A stretch of 64,000 bases of DNA from the NCBI GenBank assembly GCA_963210315.1, contig OY723243.1, positions 1,116,001-1,180,000 on the forward strand, given 5' to 3'. Source of the stretch: Rhynchopus euleeides (taxonomy: Eukaryota > Euglenozoa > Diplonemea > Diplonemida > Diplonemidae). The notes beneath the pieces are model-generated. The model worked only from the letters and a program-made list of their open reading frames with translations, was not told where the DNA came from and did not search any database. The translations under genes and the position numbers were made by a program. Positions 11,637-22,159 of this stretch are shown one piece after another; within the stretch, counting starts at the first letter, position 1, and each line of letters starts with the position of its first letter.

Positions 11637-13599
11637 TACCCCACAGGGGGGCATGCGCGTGTATCTGTGTGCTTGAAATCCACAGGCAGAAGGGGGTGGT
11701 GGGGTCGGGGGGGTCGGGTGGGCGTCTTTTTCTTTCGTTCGCACTCTCTTCGGCCAGACACGCCTTCTCCGGCCCTTGGATCACCCTTCCACCAATGGGG
11801 CTGCGTTCCGTCTTCTCAATCAAGACGATTCTTTCTGCAACAAAAATCTCCTGGGGGGGGGGGGGGGTGCTGTGGGGGTGGGGGGGTTTTGTTCCTCTGG
11901 TTTAAAAATAAGGTGCTGCGGGTTTGCTTGACAACCAAAAAAAATTTTGAGGCCCCCCGCCCCCAGGTTCCCCCTGCCCACCTGGACGGACCCAAGTGCC
12001 TCACACCGGATCTCTCCCCACCCGGTGGTCCACCTGACGGATACGCGAAAAAAAAAAAAAAAAAAACACAATTTTTTTGTCTTTTTTGTGTGCTGGTTGC
12101 TGCAGGCCGCATTTTTGGGCAGGGTATCACGACATACCCAACCCGTGTTTGTGCTGCACACCCTACCCCACACACATGGCGGTTTTGTTACACCCTACCG
12201 TGTTGCATCACAAGACAGAACGAGCCCAATGCAACTATCTCAGGCGATAACATGCGACCAGCCTTTGGCGGAACATCGGCATACCAAGGCCGCTGCAACA
12301 CATAGCCATCACCTCCTCCCCCACATTCCATCGTGTCTTGCTGTGTGCTGCCCTCACCGTATCAACAATAAAATGTACCTGAGGATGGTTAGGATTCAAA
12401 GCCAGGAAAAAAAACAGTAAGTGAGGAAGCCGAGAGAGTACAAAACGACGCAAATCAACAGACATTGTGGAATCGAGAGAGAGACAGAGAGAGGGGTCTT
12501 CGCTACGGCCGAAACGGTACGATAATTTGACAAATTTTCTAGTGAATTAATCCTATTCTTTGAAGGAGAAAATCGCCGAAAACACATGTTGCCAAAAACG
12601 TGCCGTTATCGAAGCCCCCCCAGCGAGAGAGAGAGAGAGAGAGAGAGACGGAGACAGAAACAGAATAGGCAGGGACGGCTCCAACAGAGACAGAAGGAGG
12701 GTGAAGAGGGGCACACCTCTGATGACATGTGCCAGATAGAGATGCGGGAGGCAGTGACGCATGAGGGGGTGGGGACAAACGGCTTTATTTGAGCAAATCC
12801 AAATCCCGAAAAAGCGGCCTCCTCACAAGGCAAGTGCTGCCCGAGTTTTCCTTTTTGTCGATCGAAAAAATATATCCGAACACCGCCAAAGAAGAAACCC
12901 CAAACTGGCGTGCAAGGATAACCCGCCCAAACTCTTTTGGATGGGGGAGGGATTCACACATCAGCTGCTGAGCTCGCCGGCTCGCCCCATTTGGCTATTG
13001 GCTTACAGGATCACACCTCCACCCCACCCCCGCACCCAGCCCACGGCCAGCCTGCATTTGCAACAAAGTAAAGTGTATTGGGCAGGAAGACTGGGGTCGG
13101 GTGGATGGGGCAGCACTGCAACCCACCGGCACCCTGCACAGCCCCCACCTCCTCTCCCACGCCCCGCCCTCTGCGCCCCTCCTGCCCCTGCCTGCGGCCC
13201 TGGGGGGGTAGGGCTCCGGGTATGCCCTGTCCTTCTCCCCCAGCATCCCTTCTCTGTCTCTCTGCCAGACACTCTCGGCCTGTGCCCGTTACATTCTGCT
13301 CGTCCGTGCTGCTGGGTCAGCTCAGCTCAGCTCAGTCGGGTGGGTGGGGGGGATGAGCAAGTTTCTCCCTCACACACATGTCCACGTGGTTGGGCTGCCG
13401 GAGACCCCAGGAACTCTAATCTACAGCCAGCTGCCCATCACCCACGACGTGCAGTTGAATGTCTGTGCGGTGCGGTGTGGTGTGGTGTGGTGGTGAATAC
13501 AAAAAGCGTGAAAGGCGCGCGCACCACACAAAGAGGCAAGCCCGACCCATTAAGCCCCCCTGCGTGGTGTATCGAACAATATTGTTGTATTCTCCGTTC
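11637..13599. other. Gene-poor stretch
   Basis: Contains G, A and T homopolymers near 11851, 12048 and 12073, a GA repeat near 12630, and C-rich low complexity at 13.0-13.3 kb. A possible minus-strand GTATG donor occurs near 12285 after a short ATG-started reading, but no exon chain could be built. The 290-codon plus ORF at 12761-13633 has low-complexity composition and no domain. Confidence 0.45.
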
Positions 13600-15673
13600 T
13601 CACTTCCTGACAAGGAGGTGTTGCAAGTCATGAAGACAGCAGTGCGAACAGCATGTGGCCCACTTGAAATGCCGCTGATATGAATCGTGCAAAGTCAAAC
13701 TACATACCGTCACTAATGAGAGGACGTAGCAAAGTGCGATGAAGAACACCGGATAGAGAAAGTATTCTTGACCTTCGAGGAAGGGAAGCTCTGCAGGTAT
13801 GATGGGCGGTGTGGTGGTGGTGGTGGCAGCAGTATCACAGTCTTGAACCACGCATTGCAACAGCACAACGGCGTGGAACAACGGGTCAATATGTGGGTTG
13901 AACACCTTTTTTTTGCAGTGCGTTATTCACCGATCAAAACCACACCCCAAAAGTGCAGGGTGCAGCAAACAGCAACAGTCCAGATGCAACCTGCAACCGC
14001 CTCAAACGCGCATCTACATACCGACATAGCCGCGGAAACTTACGTAGAAATACACAGAGAAGGCGAAGGCGTAGAGGAGGTTCGCGAGTGCCCTGTGCGG
14101 TGACGGTGTCAGAGGAGGGGGGTCGGGTGGCAATGCAGATACAGCACACATGACAAGCACGACAAGCATCATGCAACGTGGACTGATCCTTGGGAAATGC
14201 CTCGAGAGAGAGAGCCTGGTGTCTTCCGGTGTCTTCTGCTCATGATCTCATACGCACAATCTTTGTGGCAAGCAGAGGGCAGGGCCGATACACACAGCTG
14301 CAAAGCATACCTCGCAACAAAGGTGTCGTGCAGGAGCACGGGGAGCAGGAGGAGCTGGGCAACACCGCTGTTAGAGGGGGTGGTGGTGGTGGTGGTTTTG
14401 AAGAAAGCGGGAAAAGGGGGAAAAAGACAGCAAATGGTGCAGAATGTGCCGACGCACGCGATAGGCGCAAACGCTGCCCTCAAGGAAAAAGCGAAATCGC
14501 CTCACAGAGTGCGCAAACAACATTTCCGCATTCCGCCACTTGTCAAGGCTTGTGACACAGCGGCATGTGTCAGTAATGTGGCCTGCCGTTGTTTGCAATG
14601 CAACTCCTGGGTCCAGACACTTCTCATCTCATATGTTCCACCGGTCATTCCATACCATATCATGACGAGGTTGAAAAGCGCATTGCAGTGTATGTCGAAG
14701 GCGTACTGCCACTCCAGAGGCTGCCGGACCTCGTGCATCTGACCCCGTCCGTGAAGGTATTTGTTAGACAAGTACCAGAACAGGGTGCTCACAACAAGAG
14801 CAACGCAAAGGAAGTTGACGAACACTTCGTAGAAGATGAGGTGGAACAGGGGGAGAAGCGATACGGAGGCTTTCTCCGGCACCCACAGGGCCACGTAGTA
14901 CCCGATGCACACGCAGATGATTTGGCTGTTGAAGGGGGTGGTGTGGCAAGTGTTGTCTTGTAAGTACAATCGTGCACAGGCAGGTCGCAGAACACGTTGA
15001 CCACTCGATTCAACTCAACAGGGTATTTACCCGGCTTCGATGGTGTCGACCCACCGAGCGGTGCCTGATTTGACCAGCAGGAACAACAACCCAACCAAAA
15101 GCCGGGCTCTCCGATAGTAACCAACCGACACCATTCCCCACACGCCCTGCAGCTGCACAACGCCATACCAGACGAGGAGCACGACGAACGCAGGGTCATC
15201 TCTGGACCAATGGTTCTTCGTCAGTTTTCTGTGCTTCGCATCACGGAAAGCCTTCTCTGGGGAGGTGCAGAGATACATCATCTGTGCCAGCGCGAGGTCA
15301 AAGTCCATCTGGCTGACCCGCACCATGCGGCGGAAATACTCAGGCAACCTGTGGCACGGGGACATGTGGTACGCCGAGGCTGAAGACGAGAAGATAGCTG
15401 AAGACCAAGATGCCTGACCGCCCCCCTTCCCCACCACCTCAGCAACACACCCACCCCCCCAACACGCCACGGTGCCCCAGGACCCAGGGCTTGGATGTGT
15501 GTGCAAAGTAGAGATGTGTCATCGGAGCCCACGAAAGGCCACATTCCTCTGCACGCCAGCACACAACAGGCTACCCTACACTGAACTGTGCAGGGCAAGA
15601 GCAACGCGACCATAACGCAACCATACCTCACCCCCGTGGAGGCGCAGGAGAGAGACGAGCTGTTGGGAAGCAT
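13600..15673 (-). CDS. UNC50: UNC50/GMH1 inner-membrane Golgi protein
   Basis: Seven exons: 15627-15673, 15169-15348, 14656-14925, 14311-14367, 14022-14092, 13708-13790 and 13600-13674. All six donors read GTATG, acceptors end in CAG, and phases agree throughout, giving 260 aa, close to the usual length of about 259 for animal UNC50. Family hallmarks occur in order: RVSQMDFDLALAQMMYL, CTSPEKAFRDAKHRKLTK, WSRDDPAFVVLL, LFWYLSNKYL, EWQYAFDIHCNALFNL, LLLPVLLHDTFVAR and RGYVELPFLEGQEYFLYPV, with five to six hydrophobic spans. UNC50/GMH1 is a Golgi membrane protein linked to ARF-GEF function and receptor trafficking. The last exon is the least certain, because two acceptors 11-15 bases apart are possible. 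Confidence 0.92.
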
Positions 15674-16957
15674 TGTGTGTCTGTGCGTGCGTCAGCACAG
15701 CGGCGCACTGCGCGCGGCACCCCCCTCAGCGCAGGTGCGCCTCCCCCCCACCCCCCACCCCCCCCCCGGCCCCACCCACCAGGCCGCTCACCCACTCCCT
15801 GCGGCTACGACGCGGGGGTGTCTCAAGGTGCACCTCTGGCACCTAAGTGCCGCCCCCCCTGCCGAGGGCCCTGCCTGTTGTTGGTGCTGTCGGTGCCGTG
15901 TCTGGGGATATGTGTGCGCAGAGGAGGGCGGAATCATACAACGTCGCGGGAAAAAAATGGCTCATTCGTGTGGTCGCATCATACAGCCGTGGGTGGTGGA
16001 TTTGTGGGGGGGGGGGGGGGATGGGGAATGGGGAATCAGGGTCTGTTGGTGGTGCACACCAGCCACAAGCCTGCCTCTGTGTGGCATCCAGGGGGGCAGG
16101 GGGGGGGGGGGGGAAGCAGCAGTAGCCCGCCTAGACGGTGTAGCGCTGCTCCTGCCACCATCCCCCCTCTCCCTATACACGCACAGCCATAAAAACCTCC
16201 AGACACACCGAGAGTCTCCTCGCAACGCCATCAGCTTCTCGATATGCGACACAAGCTGCAAATCATACAAGCGTTGTGGCGGCGGGCGGGAGCGGCGGTG
16301 GTGGGTCTGTCCGCAAGAAGAACCTTGCAGGCAGACACACGCCTCGCCCCATCTGCCCTCCCCCAGGTGGCACAGCAGCAACGTGCGCTGCGCCGCTGCA
16401 GCCGGTGCAGTCTCAAGACAGGTTGAAGGCGATGTGAGGATTCTCTGCATTTTTTTTTGCAAAAATCAGGAAAGAAAAAGAAAGGCCAAAGGAGGCCCTC
16501 CAAAAGAATGCCAAAGAAAAGCTAAAAAAAGGTCTCCAAAGAGGAAGTGGAAGGATGGGGGAGGGGGGGGAAGGTAATCTTCGAATCAGAGAAAAGTAAG
16601 GCACAGAGAGAGAGAGGGGGGAGGGGGGGAGTTGGCCTCCCTTCGTTCGATATGCAGATTGTGTAACCTCCACTCTCGTTAGCGCGTTGCATCGGCTGGG
16701 GCTTACAGTAGTGGGGAGTGCACCAGCCGATGGGACACTGTTGAGACACTGGAGAGAGGGGGGGGGGGAAGCGCATGTGCTGGTGTGGAGGGGGGTCATA
16801 AGTGCCAACACCGATCAACCCCTTCTCTCAACTGCAAGCATTAGCAGGTAGCACCTGAGGGGGGGGGGGGGAGAAACCTGCTTGTTGGCTGAGGGCACTT
16901 CATACGGCCCTCAGGTATGTACGTTGCTGCGAATCTGAAATACCGTAAACGGAAAAA

Positions 16958-17026
16958 GGGTGGACCGTAAAAATGTTCCAAGTTCCCAAAAAATGGCCAA
17001 CGTTCCATCTTTTTTACGGTCCACCC
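16958..17026. repeat. Hairpin element copy A
   Basis: A 69-bp palindromic unit with arms GGGTGGACCGTAAAAA and its complement around a loop containing GTTCCAAGTTCCC. A close relative lies 670 bp downstream at 17628-17700. Too short to code, so a MITE- or foldback-type repeat. Confidence 0.7.
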
Positions 17027-17627
17027 ATTTATTGGGAATGAATATGGAAAAGACAATGCGATTTTTGCCCGCGGGCTGGTGGGTTGCGGGCGCGGACTGC
17101 GGCCTCCACGCCGCAGACACCCACACGTAGGCCTCCTGACCTCCCAGCTTTGGACCCTCCTTCCGCCACCGCAACCAACACCAGCAAGAGAAGCAAGGCC
17201 TCCCTGCGTGTGGAAAGGGCACGATCACCACCACTCACCTCAAGACTCACCCACCACCACACCTCGAGAAGTGTAGTACCATGCAAGGAGCGTTCGGTAG
17301 AAGTAAAGGTCGAACCTGCTGCGCTAGCCCACATAAGCAGCCACAGTACGGCAGGGCGCGCAGACAGAAGCTGAGACCACCGGGCTCCCTCCAGATGTAA
17401 ATTCGTGAATCAGTGCCCGGGAAATTCAGGGAAATCGTACTCTTTTAGTGTAGTACACCCTGCAGTAACTGTGTGAGAACAGTTCCGGACGATGGTGAGC
17501 GCACACTATGTGTCGAGGCCCTGGTGGTAATCCTGCAGCTTCAGTCGTACGATTTCCTTGGTTCCTTCGCGACTTCGTCGCTCGGAACTCGTAAAAAAAC
17601 CGCCAAGTCCACTATCCCAACCGTAAA

Positions 17628-17700
17628 ATAGGTGGACCGTAAAAATGTTCCAAGTTCTGGAAAAATCCCATTTGTTCCATCTTTTTTACGGTCCACCTAT
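17628..17700. repeat. Hairpin element copy B
   Basis: A 73-bp unit with near-perfect arms ATAGGTGGACCGTAAAAA and its complement, sharing arms and loop start (TGTTCCAAGTTC) with copy A at 16958. Further ACGGT(T/C)CAC fragments follow to about 17755, suggesting nested or degraded copies. Confidence 0.7.
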
Positions 17701-19398
17701 AGTACGGTTCACCTTTATTACGGTCCACAATATTTCCTTTTACGGTATTGTGCAAACCAAATGCCAAAGGGAGGGGGGGGGGTCTTGTCTTAGATCTGGA
17801 ATTCAGGGAATGTACTTCGCTCCTAAGTGGAATAAGGTGAGCCGCCTCGCAATGTAGGCTGCGGCCTGACACGCTTCGACACAGAGCGAAGGATCCCTAA
17901 GGAAGCAAAACAAACTTCCGTACACCTTCTTCAGCAATGACCTACGAGGGGGGGGCGGGGGGCGGGAGAAAGGATCTGCACTGGGGACAGGTGAAGATAG
18001 ATGCGTAGAGGAGGCCTTCGCTCAGAAATGCAGAACGAAGTTCAGGAGGAGGGGATGAGCCGCCTCACAAAGATGGCTGCAAAGTGGCACAGCTTTGACA
18101 CACAGTGTGGCACGGAGCGAAGGCCCCCCTTAGAACATGTAGTGTAAAATGGAAACCGCTGCCTCTCTAAGAAGATGCAATTTTGAATGCGATGCCCAGG
18201 AGCCGTCGATATTTTCATGAGAAGCAAAATGGAATTGGGTGGTGGGTGAGTGGATGAGCAGTGGCGGGCACCAGGTTCAGGTGTGTCATGCAGCATTGGT
18301 CGCTACGGCTCTGCCGAACCTGGCAAGACCACTTAAGACCTTAACTGAAGAGTGGATATGGCTGCAAAAGGCGTACCCAGGGGTTGACACACAATACACG
18401 AGGCGACCCACAGAAGCAGAGTGAAATAGGCTTCCCGAAGAAGGCACACTAGAGGAATCTGTGGGTCACGGAGGTGTTCCCTTCTCAACTGTGCCACTAT
18501 CATACACAAGCCTCAGCAGAACGCGCCGATGGGCTTAGTTGGCAATATTTCCCTACGGTATTTTCCCCCCCCCCCCCAAATACCCGCAGGGGAAACGAAC
18601 CAGAAACTATCACATTATCTGAGCCGAGCTTCAGCGAAAGACACCAACAAAGCGATCCCAACAAATCGCTGCCTGATGCCTGACAGATTTTTCCGGCCTC
18701 CTCTGTACAGCAGCTCCAGGTGAGGCGACAACCACATGATGTGATGGATGAGGCACGAGGGGAGGAACGAAGAGGAAAGGCGTGTGAGGGCACCTTGCTG
18801 GTGACACAAGAGCATCACACAGGTGGGCACCACACTGGGGGTGGTGTGTGTGCCACACCACAAAAAAATGGGTGCAGCTGAAACGTTGGAGAGGGATGAA
18901 GATGGAAGAAGCGTGCGCATGCCACATGTGCAGGACACCATGCAAGTGGTGACATACACCAAGGCACGGCACACGTTAAGCCCGGGGTTAAGCACCCTAC
19001 GCGCGGGTTGGCTGTGGCTGGTGCTGTATTTTGCAACCTAGTAGGCCTCCGAGTCCGACGGAGTGACGGGCAACGTGCCCTCCCAAGGAGCAAGACATAG
19101 CTCCTGCTGTCGGTGTCAGGGAGGCAGCAATAGGGTACTCTGCGGGTGTGTTCCTCGCACCGATGCTGAGTGGGCTTGGTTGAGGAGGTCTCAGGCTGAG
19201 AAATCCTGCTTCGCACACTCACGCAAGTACCCCACGACGCGGCCCTGTGCGCCGAGCCGTCTGTAATGTGGTGGGTGGGTGGGTGGGTCAACTGTATGTC
19301 GATGAAAGATGTCTTATTTTGCTTTCCCCCCCATGGTGATCCCGTGCTCACCCGGCGTTCCAGATTGACAAAATCCGTCACCCCCTCCCCACACTCAT

Positions 19399-21618
19399 TC
19401 AACTCGCATACCCCTTCAGCTCTGTCTCGTACGTCTTGAGTTCGTTGCACATGCCCTTCGTCATGAGACCCTTCTTGAAGCAGGCGCTGTACACCCGATA
19501 ATAGTCATGGAAGAGCTGCTTTGCGGCGTTCTTCCCGACGACCTGGACCATCTTCTCCTTGAGCTGCGCCACCGTCGGTGGTGGAGCAGCCCGTGCGGCA
19601 GCAGGCGCCCGTGCCGCGGGGGCAGGCTCGCCTGCACATCTCGACGACGACTGCCGTGCACGCGTCGGGGTCGGCGAGCGCCTGGCCGCAGGAGCCCCAG
19701 GGCGCACCGGGGAGGCAGGCCTGCGCACCACCACAGGGCTGGGCGCACGCGCCGCCACAGGGGACCTGGGCACACGTCCCACCGGGGAGCTGGGCCGGCG
19801 CACTGGGCTGGTCACCACCCGCTTCGTATGGGAATTGGACGGCAGCGACGCGCGACGTGTCGGCGTGCTGTTCTGCCGTGGCGAGGGTGCCCGTGCCGGA
19901 GGCCCACTGGGCGATGCCGTTGGAGAGCTACGCGGCGACCGCATCCTGCTCCTGCGCGCGCTCTGCGGCGAGCTCACGGAGCTCCCAGGTGCCGCATCAC
20001 TGCTCGCCTTCCGGCTCTCCAGCTTCGCCTTCAGCGCCTCCCTCAGGAGGGACTGCACGTCCTTCACAACAGTGCCGTATGCCCCAAGCCCAAGCGCCTC
20101 AATGCTTTCGGGTTCGCGATTCAGCAGGCCCTCGGGGCACGGCCGCATCAGGGCACGCCCTTCGTGATGCGTGATGCACCATCCTGACTGGCTGCGCACC
20201 CACGCCACCCCATCCTTGTCGGTGATGCGCTCCGTCACCTCGATGATGTCGCCATACGTCATGTACCCGACAGCAGGGCCGGCGAAGGAGGGCTCCGAGC
20301 GGACCGTAATTCTGTTGTTGACGGGCAGCATCAGCACCTCCGAGTCTGGGGTGCTGCACTGAAACCGCGCCGTATCGTGGAGGGTGAACTGGTTGTTCAC
20401 AGGGTTGTGCGTGTTTTTGTGCCGGCTGTCGGAGTTCTTCACCAGCGGGTCATCCCCGTCAGACAGCTCCCCTGCCCTGCGGAATTCGTCAATGACCCTC
20501 CTGGACACAGTCTGCATCCGCAAGCTCCGCAGCACCTGCCCTGCTGTGGGACGCAGCTTCGGGTCCTTCCGCATCATCGTCTTCACAATCTCGTAGAAGC
20601 TGCTTTCGATCTGCTCCTGCGGCAGTTCCATAGGCCGGATATGCGCCCCCAAGACCTGCTCCTTCAGGAACCGGATGTGCTGGTGCCCCCAGATGCCACC
20701 CCACTTGTCGCTGCAGGGGAGCCGCGCGTCGTAGGTGCGCGTCAGAGAGATGATCTCGTAGAACATCACCGCCAGCGCATACACGTCACACCTGTCTGTG
20801 TAGGTCCCCCCCGACCTCCACATTTCAGGCGCCATGAACAGAGGGGTGCCGGCGCGCGTCTGCATTGGTGCGTTGGTGTAGGCCTGCAGCCCAGAGATCC
20901 CGAAGTCTCCGATCTTGATGATCTTCCCCCCGCCCGTGAGGAAGATGTTGTCGGGCTTGATGTCGCGGTGCACCACCCGCTTCTTGTGGATGTACCATAT
21001 GCCCCAGAGGAGCTGCACGAGCCACGCCTCCAGCTCCGGGAGAGACCAGGTGTACAGACGCCCCTCGCTTTCAATCACATCGGCATAGACACGCTCCGCA
21101 ATGGCTGTGCACTTCCCATGCACCTTGACGAACAGGTCCTTGTTGCCGAGCAGTGCTTCAGGGGTGAGCCCCTTCAGGAGGTGGCTGCACTGCTGATTCA
21201 CCAGGTCTGAGATGGCTTTGAGCTTGCGCCGGTTCTCCATGTTTGCCAGACGCTCCTTGATGAAGGTGCCCAAGTCGCCGGAGTCGCAGTACTCCATAGC
21301 GATGTGGAGCCGCTCCTCGTTGTGGTCGTCCAGCTCGATCCATGCCTCGTAGAATTCCACAACATTGGGGTGGTGCATGGTCTCCATGATGGCGACTTCC
21401 TTCTTCGCGTTAAACTCCTCCTTCTCAGAAGTCATGGGCCCATGGCTGATTTTGACGACCACGTTGCGGTTCTTCCGCAGGTCAGTGCACAGCCACCCTT
21501 CACCGAAGGCGCCACTGCCGAGGCTCCTCTGCTTCTTGTAGACGTGGTGCATATTATGTGCCCGTGTGAACTTCTTGTTTTGGATCTCATTCTTCCACTG
21601 GGCAGTCAGCGTTGCCAT
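19399..21618 (-). CDS. NEK-like protein kinase with SH3-like domain
   Basis: Single-exon, 739 aa from the ATG at 21618; the ORF extends further upstream but only as Pro-rich sequence. The kinase domain spans about residues 30-375: glycine loop LGSGAFGEG (33-41), Lys56 in VVVKI, Glu74 in the C-helix, HRDIKPDN at 217-224, DFG at 238-240 and MAPE at 263-266. All catalytic residues are present, so it should be active. NIMA-like features are the HRDIKPDNIFL loop and the MHHPNVVEFYEAW segment. An insert of about 65 residues sits between the hinge and the catalytic loop. Residues about 425-495 look like an SH3b fold (ITVRSEPSFAGPAVGYMTYG ... GWCITHHEG). A long basic Ser/Pro/Arg tail follows, then a helical end. 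The stop lies 8 bases after a GG-GTATGC sequence that could be a donor, so a further exon is possible. Confidence 0.85.
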   Translation of the reverse strand: MATLTAQWKNEIQNKKFTRAHNMHHVYKKQRSLGSGAFGEGWLCTDLRKNRNVVVKISHGPMTSEKEEFNAKKEVAIMETMHHPNVVEFYEAWIELDDHNEERLHIAMEYCDSGDLGTFIKERLANMENRRKLKAISDLVNQQCSHLLKGLTPEALLGNKDLFVKVHGKCTAIAERVYADVIESEGRLYTWSLPELEAWLVQLLWGIWYIHKKRVVHRDIKPDNIFLTGGGKIIKIGDFGISGLQAYTNAPMQTRAGTPLFMAPEMWRSGGTYTDRCDVYALAVMFYEIISLTRTYDARLPCSDKWGGIWGHQHIRFLKEQVLGAHIRPMELPQEQIESSFYEIVKTMMRKDPKLRPTAGQVLRSLRMQTVSRRVIDEFRRAGELSDGDDPLVKNSDSRHKNTHNPVNNQFTLHDTARFQCSTPDSEVLMLPVNNRITVRSEPSFAGPAVGYMTYGDIIEVTERITDKDGVAWVRSQSGWCITHHEGRALMRPCPEGLLNREPESIEALGLGAYGTVVKDVQSLLREALKAKLESRKASSDAAPGSSVSSPQSARRSRMRSPRSSPTASPSGPPARAPSPRQNSTPTRRASLPSNSHTKRVVTSPVRRPSSPVGRVPRSPVAARAPSPVVVRRPASPVRPGAPAARRSPTPTRARQSSSRCAGEPAPAARAPAAARAAPPPTVAQLKEKMVQVVGKNAAKQLFHDYYRVYSACFKKGLMTKGMCNELKTYETELKGYAS

Positions 21619-22159
21619 CTCAGGAGGGGATGCGGCTTGCTGAGCGGCGGGGTGAAGAAGCAACCAACCAAGGTGGGGCCGTGGTGGGGTGGGAGAGGGG
21701 GGCCTGTTGCGGGAATCCAATATTCGTCAGTTGGAAGTCAGGGGGGAGGGAGGAGGGGGCAGAGCAACCAGAACGATAAAGCAGAAATACGCCAGTACAC
21801 CACCACCGAGACCCGGGGTTATTACCTTAGCATAATACCGAGACCTGGGTTTTGAATACCGGTAAATATTGACACCTTCATACGAGCTTCACCCTCTAGA
21901 GTACTACTCTTAGATGACAACCACACGGCGGACTCGTCGTGAGGGAGTCGAAGACACCCCTATACAGCGGGAGTATTCTCCTATATTCCTCGCCCAGATG
22001 TCCTCTGGTGGGAGACGCAGTCCAAGTGGGCACGTCGATGTGTTCGGGGCTGTAATGAGCTCGATCATTTGTCGGCATGCTCCCATCAAGCAAACATCGA
22101 AAATACCCTTCGCCCTCGCCCTGACGACCGAACACGCAACGAGATGAACAGGCAGCAGA
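21619..22159. other. 5' flank of the kinase gene
   Basis: No gene seen. Includes two partial copies of CCGAGACC(C/T)GGGTT near 21808 and 21838. Presumed promoter/5' UTR territory, without recognisable motifs. Confidence 0.4.

Larger units (their letters stand above)
15674..19398. other. Gene-poor stretch upstream of UNC50
   Basis: Mostly G/C homopolymers and short hairpins. Two hairpin elements at 16958 and 17628 are listed separately. A diverged repeat links about 17838-17893 and 18058-18127 (GAGCCGCCTC... GGAGCGAAGG). Around 18600-18750 the minus strand encodes a protein-like reading ending RQRFVGIALLVSFAEARLR, and near 18956 there is a possible GTATGT donor, so a split unrecognised gene may lie at 18.6-19.05 kb. 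I could not connect the pieces. Confidence 0.4.

Noticed and set aside
12761..13633. 290-codon plus-strand ORF
   Set aside because: Pro/Ser low complexity, overlaps UNC50's terminal exon on the other strand, no splice or domain support.
14900..15160. Reading straight through UNC50 intron 2
   Set aside because: The frame is open into the intron, but family alignment and the GTATGG/CAG signals place a junction at 15169/14925.
15588..16577. 329-codon plus-strand ORF
   Set aside because: Crosses several G runs and UNC50 exon 1 in antisense; composition is low complexity.
19507..20187. 226-codon plus-strand Arg-rich ORF
   Set aside because: Antisense of the kinase's Ser/Pro tail.
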